Shown: positions 24,577-33,044 of the stretch, one piece after another
How positions within the stretch are numbered: position 1 is the first letter of the stretch
Layout: each line of letters begins with the position of its first letter
Assembly: GCA_017437045.1 (NCBI GenBank)
Contig: JAFSBY010000006.1
Span: 1 to 64,000, forward strand
Origin: Alistipes sp.
GTDB taxonomy: Bacteria > Bacteroidota > Bacteroidia > Bacteroidales > Rikenellaceae
DNA: 64,000 nt
Direction: 5' to 3'
The notes under the pieces: generated by a model
Told to the model about the DNA's origin: nothing
Databases searched by the model: none
The model's input: the letters and a program-made list of their open reading frames with translations, nothing else
Translations under genes and position numbers: made by a program

Positions 24577-25905
24577 ATGAAAAAATGCAGACTTTTGATG
24601 GCGGCACTTCTGTTCGCAGTTACCGCCTCGGCACAAACCCCGCAACAGGGCGACGCCTATTCACCGACGGTCTATCTGATTGCAGTGGAAGAGGTCGATA
24701 CCGTATATAATTACGGGAACAACTGTTGTGACAAACTCCAACTGATGGGGCAAGCCACCCAGGACTATTACGATACACATCGCCACGGCGCACAGCAGAC
24801 CCAGCGGCCGATGTTTATCTTTGCAACGCGCAACAACCGCTATTCGCTGGCGTTGGGTGGCTACATCGCGCTGCGTGCCTCGTATGACATGGACGGCATC
24901 TCCGACAACCTCGATTTTATCCCCTACGACATCCCGCTGACGGCCGATTACAACAACCGCCAACAGCTCTTGATGGATGCCTCGACCTCGCGTCTGTATC
25001 TGAAGGCCATTGCCAATACGAATACCCTGGGACGTGTGATCCTCTACGTCGATGCCGACTTCAGAGGTGGCGCGGAGGGGAGCTATACCCCACGCCTGCG
25101 CTCGGCCTATCTGTCGTTTATGGGCTTTACGTTTGGTCGTGATGTGACCACCTTCTGTGACCTGACGGCAGCCCCCAATACGATTGATTTTCAGGGCCCG
25201 AATGCCTATAATTTCAACTTCGCGACGATGATCCGCTACGAATGCTCGATGCTTGATGATCACCTCTCGATGGGTGTAGCTGTGGAGATGCCGAGCGTTT
25301 CGGGAACCTATAGCGACGACTACCTGTCCATGCGGCAGCGTATCCCCGACATTCCGATCTATCTGCAATATGCGTGGGGTGCACAGCGTGACAGCCATAT
25401 CCGCGCCTCGGGAGTCTTCCGCAATATGTATCTGCGCAATGCGGTCGATAATGACAACGTCCGTCTCTTCGGTTGGGGCGTGCAGGCCAGTGGTACGATC
25501 AAGCTCTTCCCGTGGATTCGCCTCTTTATGAATGGCGTCTATGGCGAGGGAATCACCCCCTACATTCAGGATCTGACCGGTTCGGGTCTCGATTTTCTGC
25601 CCAACGCCAATGGCGATAGCGTGAAGGTGATGCCCATGTGGGGCTGGCAGGCTGCTGCGCAGTTCAATCTCTCGCGCCGCTTGGCCCTCTCGGGAGGCTA
25701 TTCGATGGTCAATGTCGATCGCGAAGATGGCTATTCGTTCGATAACGAGTATAAGCAGGGCCGTTACATCTTCGGTAACGTCTTCTACCACCTGACGCCT
25801 CGCTGTTCGATTGGTGCGGAGTATCTCTACGGTGCGCGAAAGAATATGAGCGGCGTGAAGGAGCATGCCAACCGCATCAATCTGGAGATTAAATACCATT
25901 TCTAA
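24577..25905 (+). CDS. DcaP-like outer-membrane porin
   Basis: The product has 442 aa with a signal peptide ending in ASAQ, followed by a barrel-type sequence with alternating hydrophobic residues and a C-terminal aromatic residue (..LEIKYHF), the outer-membrane insertion signal. The pattern YSLALGGYIALRASYDMDG and the porin-like strands resemble the DcaP-family trimeric porins of Bacteroidetes. Substrate preference is not visible. An early Cys pair (NNCCDK) is unusual for a porin. DUF4491 follows 81 bp later from its own promoter. Confidence 0.78.
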   Translation: MKKCRLLMAALLFAVTASAQTPQQGDAYSPTVYLIAVEEVDTVYNYGNNCCDKLQLMGQATQDYYDTHRHGAQQTQRPMFIFATRNNRYSLALGGYIALRASYDMDGISDNLDFIPYDIPLTADYNNRQQLLMDASTSRLYLKAIANTNTLGRVILYVDADFRGGAEGSYTPRLRSAYLSFMGFTFGRDVTTFCDLTAAPNTIDFQGPNAYNFNFATMIRYECSMLDDHLSMGVAVEMPSVSGTYSDDYLSMRQRIPDIPIYLQYAWGAQRDSHIRASGVFRNMYLRNAVDNDNVRLFGWGVQASGTIKLFPWIRLFMNGVYGEGITPYIQDLTGSGLDFLPNANGDSVKVMPMWGWQAAAQFNLSRRLALSGGYSMVNVDREDGYSFDNEYKQGRYIFGNVFYHLTPRCSIGAEYLYGARKNMSGVKEHANRINLEIKYHF

Positions 25906-25970
25906 TACCTTGTGCCCTCGTTCAATGGAGGGGTGGAGAGCGGCCGTGTTGCTGCTTTCCACTTTTTTTG

Positions 25971-25978
25971 TATCTTTG
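25971..25978 (+). promoter_or_regulatory. -7 box (TATCTTTG) just before DUF4491
   Basis: The box ends 8 bases before the tandem ATGATG at 25987-25992, so the mRNA leader should be only a few nucleotides long. Confidence 0.65.
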
Positions 25979-25986
25979 TGCTCATT

Positions 25987-26292
25987 ATGATGGAATTTTT
26001 TGCAGCATACAACCTGACGGGCATCGTGATCGGTGTCGCTACGTTTCTCATTATCGGGCTGTTTCATCCGCTTGTGATCAAGGGTGAATACTATTTTGGC
26101 GTTGGCTGTTGGTGGTTTTTTGCCCTGATGGGTGTGGCCGCTTTGGTCGGGTCAATCTTGGTGAGCGAGCTGTTGCTCTCGACCCTCTTGGCGGTGTGGG
26201 GAGCCTCGTCGTTGTGGTCGATCGGAGAGCTCTTCGAACAGTGTAAACGTGTCGAGCGCGGGTGGTTTCCGCGCAATCCCAAACGCAAATAG
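25987..26292 (+). CDS. DUF4491-family small membrane protein
   Basis: The product has 101 aa with three hydrophobic segments (about 8-28, 36-58, 60-78) and a basic C terminus (ERGWFPRNPKRK). The sequence fits the Bacteroidetes/Firmicutes DUF4491 family (GIVIGVATFLIIGLFHPLVI.EYYFG), whose function is unknown. The reading frame is open upstream to 25912, but the promoter at 25971 fixes the start at 25987 or 25990. Confidence 0.82.
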   Translation: MMEFFAAYNLTGIVIGVATFLIIGLFHPLVIKGEYYFGVGCWWFFALMGVAALVGSILVSELLLSTLLAVWGASSLWSIGELFEQCKRVERGWFPRNPKRK

Positions 26293-26301
26293 TGACGCGC
26301 G

Positions 26302-27354
26302 GTGTGCCGGAGATGGATATATGGCTTGTTGGGGCTTTCGTTGGTCGGTTGCATGGCCGATCAGCAACCGATGCAGCCGGCCGAGGTGGTTGTTCCGGCA
26401 CCCGATACGGTGCGGGTGGAGCTTCTCTTTACGGGGGATGTGATGCAGCACGAGCCCCAGGTCGCAGCCGCACGTACGGCCGATGGCTTCGACTATGCGC
26501 CGACCTTTGCGGCAGTTCGTTCCTATTTCGAGCAGGCCGATTTTACGATTGTCAATCTGGAGACAACCCTCTCGGATCGTCCGCCCTACACGGGCTACCC
26601 TCTTTTCCGTTCGCCCCATGTGTTGGCCTCTACGCTCCGCGATGTGGGGGTTGATGTAGTTTGCCAAGCCAATAACCACTGCCTGGATGGTGGTCGGATC
26701 GGGGTACGTCGTACGACCGCCACACTCGACGCCTGCGGATTGTTGCGCACGGGAGTGTTTCGAGATTCGGTGGATTATCGCCGCAATCGGTTCCTCTATC
26801 TGCGTAAGCATGGGATTCGCTTTCTGTTGCTCAATTATACGTATGGCACCAACGGCCTGCCCACCCCACAGGGAATGTGGGTCAATCGCATTGATACGGT
26901 GCTGATTGCCCGCGATTTAGCCGAGGCTGCCGAGGTCGATTGCCGCATGGTGGCCCTGCATTGGGGCAATGAATATGAGCGTACACCCAACCGCGAACAG
27001 TGTCGCCTGGCTGCATTTCTGCGTCGCCATGGAGTCGATGTGGTGATCGGCCACCATCCGCATGTGATTCAGCCCTTTGAGGCCGATAGCACAGGGGTGA
27101 TCTTCTATTCGTTGGGCAATTTTGTCTCGAATCAGCGTCAGCGTTTTCGGGATGGCGGCCTGATGGGGCGCGTGGTGGTGGAGCGTATCGGAGAGGGGCC
27201 ACTACGCTATCAGGCCGAGGTGATCCCAGTCTGGGTCGATAAGGCAAATCATTATCGCATCCTACCTTCGGCTGCAGCCGATACGATGTCGTTAGGTGCA
27301 GCCTATCAACAATTCATGGTCGATACCCGCCAACTTCTCCAAAAAGGGGTATAA
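26302..27354 (+). CDS. CapA-family metallophosphatase-like lipoprotein, GTG start
   Basis: The product has 350 aa. It starts at GTG 26302; this gives a short signal with the lipobox LVGC and lipidation at Cys17, and no in-frame ATG gives a signal peptide. The PGA_cap/CapA domain shows FTGDVMQHEP, NLETTLSDRP, QANNHCLDGG, LHWGNEYERTPN and GHHPHVIQP, in the order of a metallophosphoesterase-like active site. Homologues take part in poly-gamma-glutamate capsule export or act as phosphatases; no capB/capC genes are adjacent, so the role is uncertain. Confidence 0.88.
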   Translation: MCRRWIYGLLGLSLVGCMADQQPMQPAEVVVPAPDTVRVELLFTGDVMQHEPQVAAARTADGFDYAPTFAAVRSYFEQADFTIVNLETTLSDRPPYTGYPLFRSPHVLASTLRDVGVDVVCQANNHCLDGGRIGVRRTTATLDACGLLRTGVFRDSVDYRRNRFLYLRKHGIRFLLLNYTYGTNGLPTPQGMWVNRIDTVLIARDLAEAAEVDCRMVALHWGNEYERTPNREQCRLAAFLRRHGVDVVIGHHPHVIQPFEADSTGVIFYSLGNFVSNQRQRFRDGGLMGRVVVERIGEGPLRYQAEVIPVWVDKANHYRILPSAAADTMSLGAAYQQFMVDTRQLLQKGV

Positions 27355-27419
27355 GTATAATTTATAGGCGAATCAGCATTCTTGATCAAAAAAGAGGTTG
27401 CAAAATCAGAAAAAGCCGT

Positions 27420-27427
27420 TATCTTTG
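27420..27427 (+). promoter_or_regulatory. -7 box (TATCTTTG) for rubrerythrin
   Basis: It lies 42 bases before the ATG at 27470. Confidence 0.65.
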
Positions 27428-27469
27428 TCCTCGAAAAAGACACACAAACCTTAAAAAACAGCAAATAAA

Positions 27470-28048
27470 ATGGAAAAGAGTTTGAAAGGAACACGCACCG
27501 AGCAGAATCTGCTGAAGGCATTTGCCGGTGAGAGCCAAGCACGTACGCGTTATACGTTTTTTGCTTCGGTAGCCAAGAAAGAGGGCTACGAGCAGATTGC
27601 CGGTCTGTTTATGGAGACGGCTGAGCAGGAGAAGGAGCATGCCAAGCGATTCTTCAAGTTCTTGGAGGGTGGTGCGCTCGAGATCACGGCTACCTACCCT
27701 GCCGGTAAGATCGGTACGACGGCCGAGAACCTGTTGGCTGCAGCCATGGGTGAGAAGGAGGAGTGGGATGAGCTTTATCCCGAGTTCGCCAAGGTGGCCG
27801 AGGAGGAGGGCTTCCCCGCTGTAGCTGCCGCCTTTAAGAATATCGCCAAGGTGGAGGCCGAGCACGAGCGTCGCTACCTGAAGCTGTTGAGCCGCATTAC
27901 GGACGGTGATTTCTTCCACCGCGATGGTAAGATCTGGTGGCAGTGCCGCAACTGCGGTTTCATCGTGGAGGCCGAGGATGCTCCGAAGGCTTGTCCGGCA
28001 TGTCTGCACCCGCAGTCCTACTTCGAGCCGATGAGGCAGAATTACTAA
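27470..28048 (+). CDS. rbr: Rubrerythrin
   Basis: This cytoplasmic peroxide-scavenging diiron protein is typical of anaerobes. The product has 192 aa. The N-terminal four-helix bundle carries ferritin-like diiron motifs (AGESQARTRYTFFA, ETAEQEKEHAKRF, VEAEHERRYLKLL). The C-terminal rubredoxin-like domain has two CxxC knuckles, CRNCG and CPAC. It is monocistronic, with its own promoter and a hairpin terminator at 28072. Confidence 0.96.
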   Translation: MEKSLKGTRTEQNLLKAFAGESQARTRYTFFASVAKKEGYEQIAGLFMETAEQEKEHAKRFFKFLEGGALEITATYPAGKIGTTAENLLAAAMGEKEEWDELYPEFAKVAEEEGFPAVAAAFKNIAKVEAEHERRYLKLLSRITDGDFFHRDGKIWWQCRNCGFIVEAEDAPKACPACLHPQSYFEPMRQNY

Positions 28049-28071
28049 TTGATAACACACATCCACAAATG

Positions 28072-28103
28072 GGGGCTGTCTAACCGAAAAGTTGGACAGC
28101 CCC
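28072..28103. terminator. Hairpin between convergent rubrerythrin and pectate lyase genes
   Basis: GGGGCTGTCTAAC (28072-28084) pairs with GTTGGACAGCCCC (28091-28103) across loop CGAAAA, with one U-G pair. It has the same design as the hairpins at 11809 and 35982. Confidence 0.8.
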
Positions 28104-28138
28104 GTTTCGTTGGAGGTGGTTAGCCGTTTTTTGCTCGT

Positions 28139-29248
28139 TTATTGGTTCAGGCTCGCCTTCCAGGCCGGATAGGCTTGCAACACCTCGTTGCCCCATGTGC
28201 CGTACCAGCTGTATCCGATACGGCGCTCGGGCCACACTTTGTCGAGCGAATAGACCTTGATACCATCGCGGTTGCAGAGGAAGATCGTGTCGTCCTCCAA
28301 TTCGTAGAAACGGGCCCAAAGCGGCTCGGCTGCCGGATCATCGACCATGCGTCGATCGTATTTGATGGCGCGATCCTCGGGATTGCCCTCGGGCATGGGG
28401 ATCGTCTCGATGCGTTTACCCTCGATTTTGGTCTTTTCAAACCAAGCTACAGCCGCCTCTACGGCTTCGATGATTTCGGCCGAAGGCTTCTCGATCGACA
28501 TCAGAAAGAGCACGATGTCGGCACTTTCGTTGGCTGTCAGAGCCGGCAACTCGTAGGTGCGGGCACCCACCGGTTGCAGGGTCTGCTGATCGCACTGCTG
28601 CGACCAAACCGTCCGCTCGCCATGGCGACGATACTGCGTGTCGAGAATCAACTGCAGGCCGGCATCCCACGATTGGCGAATGCGCTCGCGTGTTGGCGTG
28701 TCGATCCAGTCGTAGTGCGAAGCCCCATCTAACACATCTTTCCAGTTGCGCAGGATGCCGTCGATGATACCGTCGTTGAAGGCGATCGCCTCGTCCTCCC
28801 ACCCGATCCAACTGCCGTTGGGATATTGCGTGTTGAGGGTGTATTCGATGGCGCGTGTCGCCGAGGTGCGATACTGCTCTTCGCCCGTGATCTGATAGAC
28901 GCGCGCCAAATAGTCGATCTGCGGATGGATGTTGCGGTTGTCGAAGGTCGAGCGACCCTCGTAGGCACTCATCGACCGTTTAACCGAGTCGGTGTCGAGC
29001 ACCAAGAGCCAATCGATGTTTTTCGGCCAGCCGCCATCCTCGTTTTGGTAGGCGATCAGATTGTCGGCAATGGCGCGGAAGTCGTCATCGGCCAGGCGTG
29101 GTGTGTTGTCGTGTTCGTGGACTAAATACCAGTGGTGGATGCAGTCCGAAAAACGAGCGATCGAGGGGGCCTCGACAGGTGTTGCTGGCTGGTTGCTGCA
29201 GGCTGTCAGCCCCACCAGAAGGGCTAACGATGAGAGGATGCGTTTCAT
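28139..29248 (-). CDS. Pectate lyase, PL10-like lipoprotein
   Basis: The product has 369 aa. The signal LLVGLTAC with Cys at about 18 marks a lipoprotein, likely surface-exposed. The catalytic domain has the PL10 (Pec_lyase) look: QNEDGGWPKNIDW, STFDNRNIHPQIDYLARVY, DEAIAFNDGIIDGILRNW and ARFYELEDDTIFLCNRDG. It should cleave polygalacturonate by beta-elimination with calcium. It stands alone, without SusC/SusD or other glycan enzymes nearby, so it is not part of a recognisable polysaccharide-utilisation locus here. Confidence 0.85.
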   Translation of the reverse strand: MKRILSSLALLVGLTACSNQPATPVEAPSIARFSDCIHHWYLVHEHDNTPRLADDDFRAIADNLIAYQNEDGGWPKNIDWLLVLDTDSVKRSMSAYEGRSTFDNRNIHPQIDYLARVYQITGEEQYRTSATRAIEYTLNTQYPNGSWIGWEDEAIAFNDGIIDGILRNWKDVLDGASHYDWIDTPTRERIRQSWDAGLQLILDTQYRRHGERTVWSQQCDQQTLQPVGARTYELPALTANESADIVLFLMSIEKPSAEIIEAVEAAVAWFEKTKIEGKRIETIPMPEGNPEDRAIKYDRRMVDDPAAEPLWARFYELEDDTIFLCNRDGIKVYSLDKVWPERRIGYSWYGTWGNEVLQAYPAWKASLNQ

Positions 29249-29279
29249 GGTGTAAGCGATGAATTTGAAATGTGGATGA

Positions 29280-29822
29280 CTATTGGATGCGATGGCCGCG
29301 GCTGGGTTGTTGTGTGTGTGACCGGGAAGGGAATCTCATGTGATCCGGCTGGCTGTAAGTGGGTTGAGGTGGCTTGATGTGAAAAGCGGCACTATGTTTC
29401 ATCGGCATGGTGTACTTAACGCTTATCGCTTTACCGTTTTTGGTACCCGGAATCCATGTGGGTGCTTCGTTGATGGTGTTTTGCAGGATAAGTTGCTGTA
29501 CGGAGCAAAGCTCTTGGGGTGTCGTTTCTATAAGCTCCATTTTCCCGGTTTCTGTGATTAGCATGTGCACCTTGCAGTCTGTGAAATTGTCCTGCTGCTG
29601 CTCGTAGATCTCCTTATTTTGTTTGTAGTAGAGTTCGAGTTGTTTTACATACTCTTTAGCAAACCAAGCGCGGAGTTTCTTGTGTGATTGTTCTTTGTTT
29701 TTACATTTCGGCCAAAGGGGGTACACAAACTCTGTTGTGCTGTCGGTTTCGGTTTGTTGTGCATAACAAATGCCCGATGAGAGCAGGAGCACCCAGATCA
29801 GTAAGGTTTGTACAAATTTCAT
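29280..29822 (-). CDS. Secreted protein with a TonB C-terminal-like domain
   Basis: The product has 180 aa. The signal peptide ends in CYAQ at about residue 21, then comes a charged helical stretch (45-77). Residues 78-142 resemble TonB_C: CKVHMLITETGKMELIET, then PTWIPGTKNGKAISVKYTMP. A basic, Pro/His/Ser-rich tail (143-180) follows. TonB proteins normally have a membrane anchor and Pro-rich linker; here a cleavable-looking signal replaces the anchor. Codons are more AT-rich than in its neighbours. The start at 29822 fits the promoter at 29854. Confidence 0.7.
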   Translation of the reverse strand: MKFVQTLLIWVLLLSSGICYAQQTETDSTTEFVYPLWPKCKNKEQSHKKLRAWFAKEYVKQLELYYKQNKEIYEQQQDNFTDCKVHMLITETGKMELIETTPQELCSVQQLILQNTINEAPTWIPGTKNGKAISVKYTMPMKHSAAFHIKPPQPTYSQPDHMRFPSRSHTQQPSRGHRIQ

Positions 29823-29853
29823 GGTTGTGGTTTTTTTGGGGGTTACGTATTTA

Positions 29854-29861
29854 CAAAGGTA
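29854..29861 (-). promoter_or_regulatory. -7 box (TACCTTTG) for the TonB-C-like gene
   Basis: It lies on the minus strand 31 bases upstream of the ATG at 29822 and rules out the long upstream open frame as coding. Confidence 0.6.
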
Positions 29862-29952
29862 ACATAAATTCGTCAAATCCACAAGACGCTGCAATAAGTC
29901 TGTTATGCTGATAATTTTGAATGTAGCATTCTCGATTTTGAATTTATTTGTG

Positions 29953-29960
29953 TATCTTTG
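29953..29960 (+). promoter_or_regulatory. -7 box (TATCTTTG) for ettA
   Basis: It lies 34 bases before the ATG at 29995. Confidence 0.7.
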
Positions 29961-29994
29961 CTCCTTAAAGGAAATACATAAAAAATAAGCATAT

Positions 29995-31668
29995 ATGGCA
30001 GACGAAAAAATCATCTTTTCGATGGTGGGCGTATCGAAGACCTTCACCAACCAGAAAAAAGTATTGAACAACATCTACCTCTCGTTCTTCTATGGTGCCA
30101 AGATCGGTATCGTGGGTATGAACGGATCGGGTAAATCGACCCTGATGAAGATCATCGCCGGATTGGATAAGAATTTCGACGGCGAGGTGGTCTTCTCGCC
30201 CGGTTACTCGGTGGGCTATCTGGAGCAGGAGCCGCAGCTCGATGACAATAAGACCGTCCGCGAGGTGGTCGAAGAGGGCTGTGCCGCTACGGTAGCACTG
30301 ATGAAGGAGTATGAGGAGATCAACATGAAGCTCTGCGAGCCGATGTCGGACGACGAGATGAATCGTCTGATCGAGCGTCAGGGCGAGCTGTATGAGAAGA
30401 TCGACCAGGTGAACGGCTGGGAGCTGGATCAAGTGCTGGATCGCGCGATGGATGCCCTGCGCTGTCCCGATGGCGATCAGTCGGTGAAGGTGCTCTCGGG
30501 TGGCGAGCGTCGTCGAGTGGCACTCTGCCGCCTATTGTTGCAACAGCCCGATGTGCTGCTGCTGGACGAGCCGACCAACCACCTCGATGCCGAGTCGATC
30601 GACTGGTTAGAGCAGCACCTGCAACAGTATAAGGGTACGGTGATCGCCGTGACGCACGACCGCTACTTCCTGGATAATGTGGCCGGTTGGATTCTGGAGC
30701 TGGATCGTGGCGAGGGTATCCCCTGGAAGGGTAATTACTCGGGCTGGCTAGAGCAGAAGACGGCTCGTATGGCTATGGAGGAGAAGCAGGAGTCGAAGCG
30801 TCGTAAAACGTTGGAGCGCGAGTTGGAGTGGGTGCGTATGTCGCCTGCCGGTCGTCATGCCAAGTCGAAGGCGCGTCTGTCGGCCTATGATAAGATGATG
30901 AACGAGGATACGAAGCAGAAGGAGGAACGTCTGGAGATCTTCATTCCCAATGGCCCGCGTCTGGGTGACATTGTCATCGAGGCACATGACGTAACGAAGG
31001 CCTTCGGCGATCGGATTCTCTACGAGGGGCTGAACTTCTCGTTGCCGCCCGCAGGTATTGTGGGTGTGATTGGTGCCAATGGTACGGGTAAGACTACCCT
31101 ATTCCGCATGATTATGGGGTTGGATGAGCCTACGAGCGGTTCGTTCCGTGTAGGTCCTACGGTGAAGTTGGCCTATGTCGATCAGCAGCATAAGTCGATC
31201 GACCCCGAAAAGACGGTTTATGAGGTGATTTCGGGTGGTACGGATCTCATCACGCTGGGTAACCGTCAGGTCAATGCCCGCGCTTATGTCGGTCGTTTTA
31301 ACTTCTCGGGTGCTGACCAGGAGAAGAAGTGTGGCATGCTCTCGGGCGGTGAGCGTAACCGTCTCCACCTGGCCCTTGCGCTCAAGGAGGAGGGCAATGT
31401 GCTGCTGCTGGACGAGCCGACCAACGATATCGACGTGAATACGCTGCGCGCCTTGGAGGAGGGTCTGGAGCACTTCGCAGGTTGCGCCGTGGTGATCTCG
31501 CACGACCGTTGGTTCTTGGATCGTATTGCTACGCACATCCTCTCGTTCGAGGGCGATTCGCGCGTGGTCTATTACGAGGGCAGCTACTCGGAGTATGAGG
31601 CTTGGAAGAAGGCCCAGGGCGAGGATATGACGCCTAAACGTGTAAAGTATAAGAAGTTGGTAGAGTAA
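29995..31668 (+). CDS. ettA: Energy-dependent translational throttle protein EttA (ABC-F)
   Basis: This ribosome-binding ABC-F ATPase gates elongation according to the energy state. The product has 557 aa with two ATPase cassettes. The first has Walker [10 protein letters not shown] at 41-49, signature LSGGERRR and [11 protein letters not shown]. The second has [17 protein letters not shown] and [11 protein letters not shown]. The linker between the cassettes contains the P-site tRNA interaction motif region. There is no transmembrane segment. hisS follows after 11 bp, so the two translation genes are probably co-transcribed. Confidence 0.95.
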   Translation: MADEKIIFSMVGVSKTFTNQKKVLNNIYLSFFYGAKIGIVGMNGSGKSTLMKIIAGLDKNFDGEVVFSPGYSVGYLEQEPQLDDNKTVREVVEEGCAATVALMKEYEEINMKLCEPMSDDEMNRLIERQGELYEKIDQVNGWELDQVLDRAMDALRCPDGDQSVKVLSGGERRRVALCRLLLQQPDVLLLDEPTNHLDAESIDWLEQHLQQYKGTVIAVTHDRYFLDNVAGWILELDRGEGIPWKGNYSGWLEQKTARMAMEEKQESKRRKTLERELEWVRMSPAGRHAKSKARLSAYDKMMNEDTKQKEERLEIFIPNGPRLGDIVIEAHDVTKAFGDRILYEGLNFSLPPAGIVGVIGANGTGKTTLFRMIMGLDEPTSGSFRVGPTVKLAYVDQQHKSIDPEKTVYEVISGGTDLITLGNRQVNARAYVGRFNFSGADQEKKCGMLSGGERNRLHLALALKEEGNVLLLDEPTNDIDVNTLRALEEGLEHFAGCAVVISHDRWFLDRIATHILSFEGDSRVVYYEGSYSEYEAWKKAQGEDMTPKRVKYKKLVE

Positions 31669-31679
31669 ACAAATTATTT

Positions 31680-33023
31680 ATGGCACAAAAACCATCCATT
31701 CCAAAGGGTACGCGCGACTTCTCGCCGCAGGAGATGATGCGTCGTAACTATATTTTTGATACCATCAAGTCGGTCTTTCGTCTTTACGGCTTTGCGCCGC
31801 TCGAGACCCCTTCGATGGAGAACCTCTCTACCCTGCTGGGTAAATATGGCGATGAGGGCGATAAACTGCTCTTCAAGATCCTCAATTCGGGCGATTATGC
31901 CGCAAACCTCTCGGATGAGGAGGTGCGAAACGCCTCGAAGATCTGCGAGAAGGGTCTGCGTTACGACTTGACTGTCCCCTTCGCTCGCTATGTCGTGCAG
32001 CATCAGAACGAACTGCAATTCCCCTTCAAGCGTTATCAGGTGCAGCCCGTATGGCGCGCCGATCGTCCGCAGAAGGGTCGTTATCGTGAGTTCTACCAGT
32101 GCGATGTCGATGTGATCGGCTCGAAGTCGCTCTTGTGCGAGGTCGAGTTGGTCGAGATCGTCGAGCGCGTCTTTAAGGCGTTGGGTATTCGCGTTGTCTT
32201 GAAGATGAATAACCGCAAGATCCTCTACGGTATTGCCGAGGTGATCGGCCATGCCGATAAGATGATGGATATCACGGTGGCCATCGACAAATTGGACAAG
32301 ATCGGTTTGGACAACGTGAAGGCCGAGTTGCGTGAGCGTGGCTTGGAGGATGAGGCGATCGAGAAACTGCAACCGATTCTTGAGCTGAGCGGCACGAACG
32401 ACGAGAAGATCAACACGTTGCGATCAATTCTTGCAGCTTCCGAGACAGGTCTGAAGGGTGTCGATGAGATGGCCGAGGTCTTTGGCCATGTGGTGGCTCT
32501 GGGTGTAGATCTGCCGGTGGAGTTGGATCTCTCGTTGGCGCGTGGCTTGAACTACTATACGGGTGCTATCTTCGAGGTGAAGGCGTTGGATTATGCCATT
32601 GGCTCGATCTCGGGAGGTGGCCGTTACGACGATCTGACGGGTATCTTTGGCCTGAAGAATCTCTCGGGTGTCGGTATCTCGTTTGGCGCGGATCGTATCT
32701 ACGACGTGATGAGCGGCTTGGACCTCTTCCCGGCCGAGCTGAACTGCTCGACGCAGGTGATCTTCATGAATCTGGGTGCTGCCGAGCAGGCGGCTTCGCT
32801 TGGTCTGTTGCGCGGGTTGCGTAGCGCAGGCATTGCTGCGGAGATCTATCCCGAGGCGGCCAAGATGAAGAAGCAGATGGAGTATGCCAACCGTCGCGGC
32901 ATCCCCTATGTGGTCATCATCGGCTCGGAGGAGTTGGCCGAGCAGGCGGCAACCGTGAAAAATATGGTGAGTGGTGAGCAGCAGCGCGTGCCATTTGCCG
33001 AGTTGGCGACATTTTTGAAGTAG
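31680..33023 (+). CDS. hisS: Histidyl-tRNA synthetase
   Basis: This class II aminoacyl-tRNA synthetase has 447 aa. Motif 2 is in [18 protein letters not shown] sequence near 135-150, the histidine-specific motif [14 protein letters not shown] is near 288, motif 3 appears in [18 protein letters not shown], and the C-terminal anticodon-binding domain follows. All core motifs are intact. Confidence 0.97.
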   Translation: MAQKPSIPKGTRDFSPQEMMRRNYIFDTIKSVFRLYGFAPLETPSMENLSTLLGKYGDEGDKLLFKILNSGDYAANLSDEEVRNASKICEKGLRYDLTVPFARYVVQHQNELQFPFKRYQVQPVWRADRPQKGRYREFYQCDVDVIGSKSLLCEVELVEIVERVFKALGIRVVLKMNNRKILYGIAEVIGHADKMMDITVAIDKLDKIGLDNVKAELRERGLEDEAIEKLQPILELSGTNDEKINTLRSILAASETGLKGVDEMAEVFGHVVALGVDLPVELDLSLARGLNYYTGAIFEVKALDYAIGSISGGGRYDDLTGIFGLKNLSGVGISFGADRIYDVMSGLDLFPAELNCSTQVIFMNLGAAEQAASLGLLRGLRSAGIAAEIYPEAAKMKKQMEYANRRGIPYVVIIGSEELAEQAATVKNMVSGEQQRVPFAELATFLK

Positions 33024-33044
33024 TAAAGCATTTTTCTCCGATTT

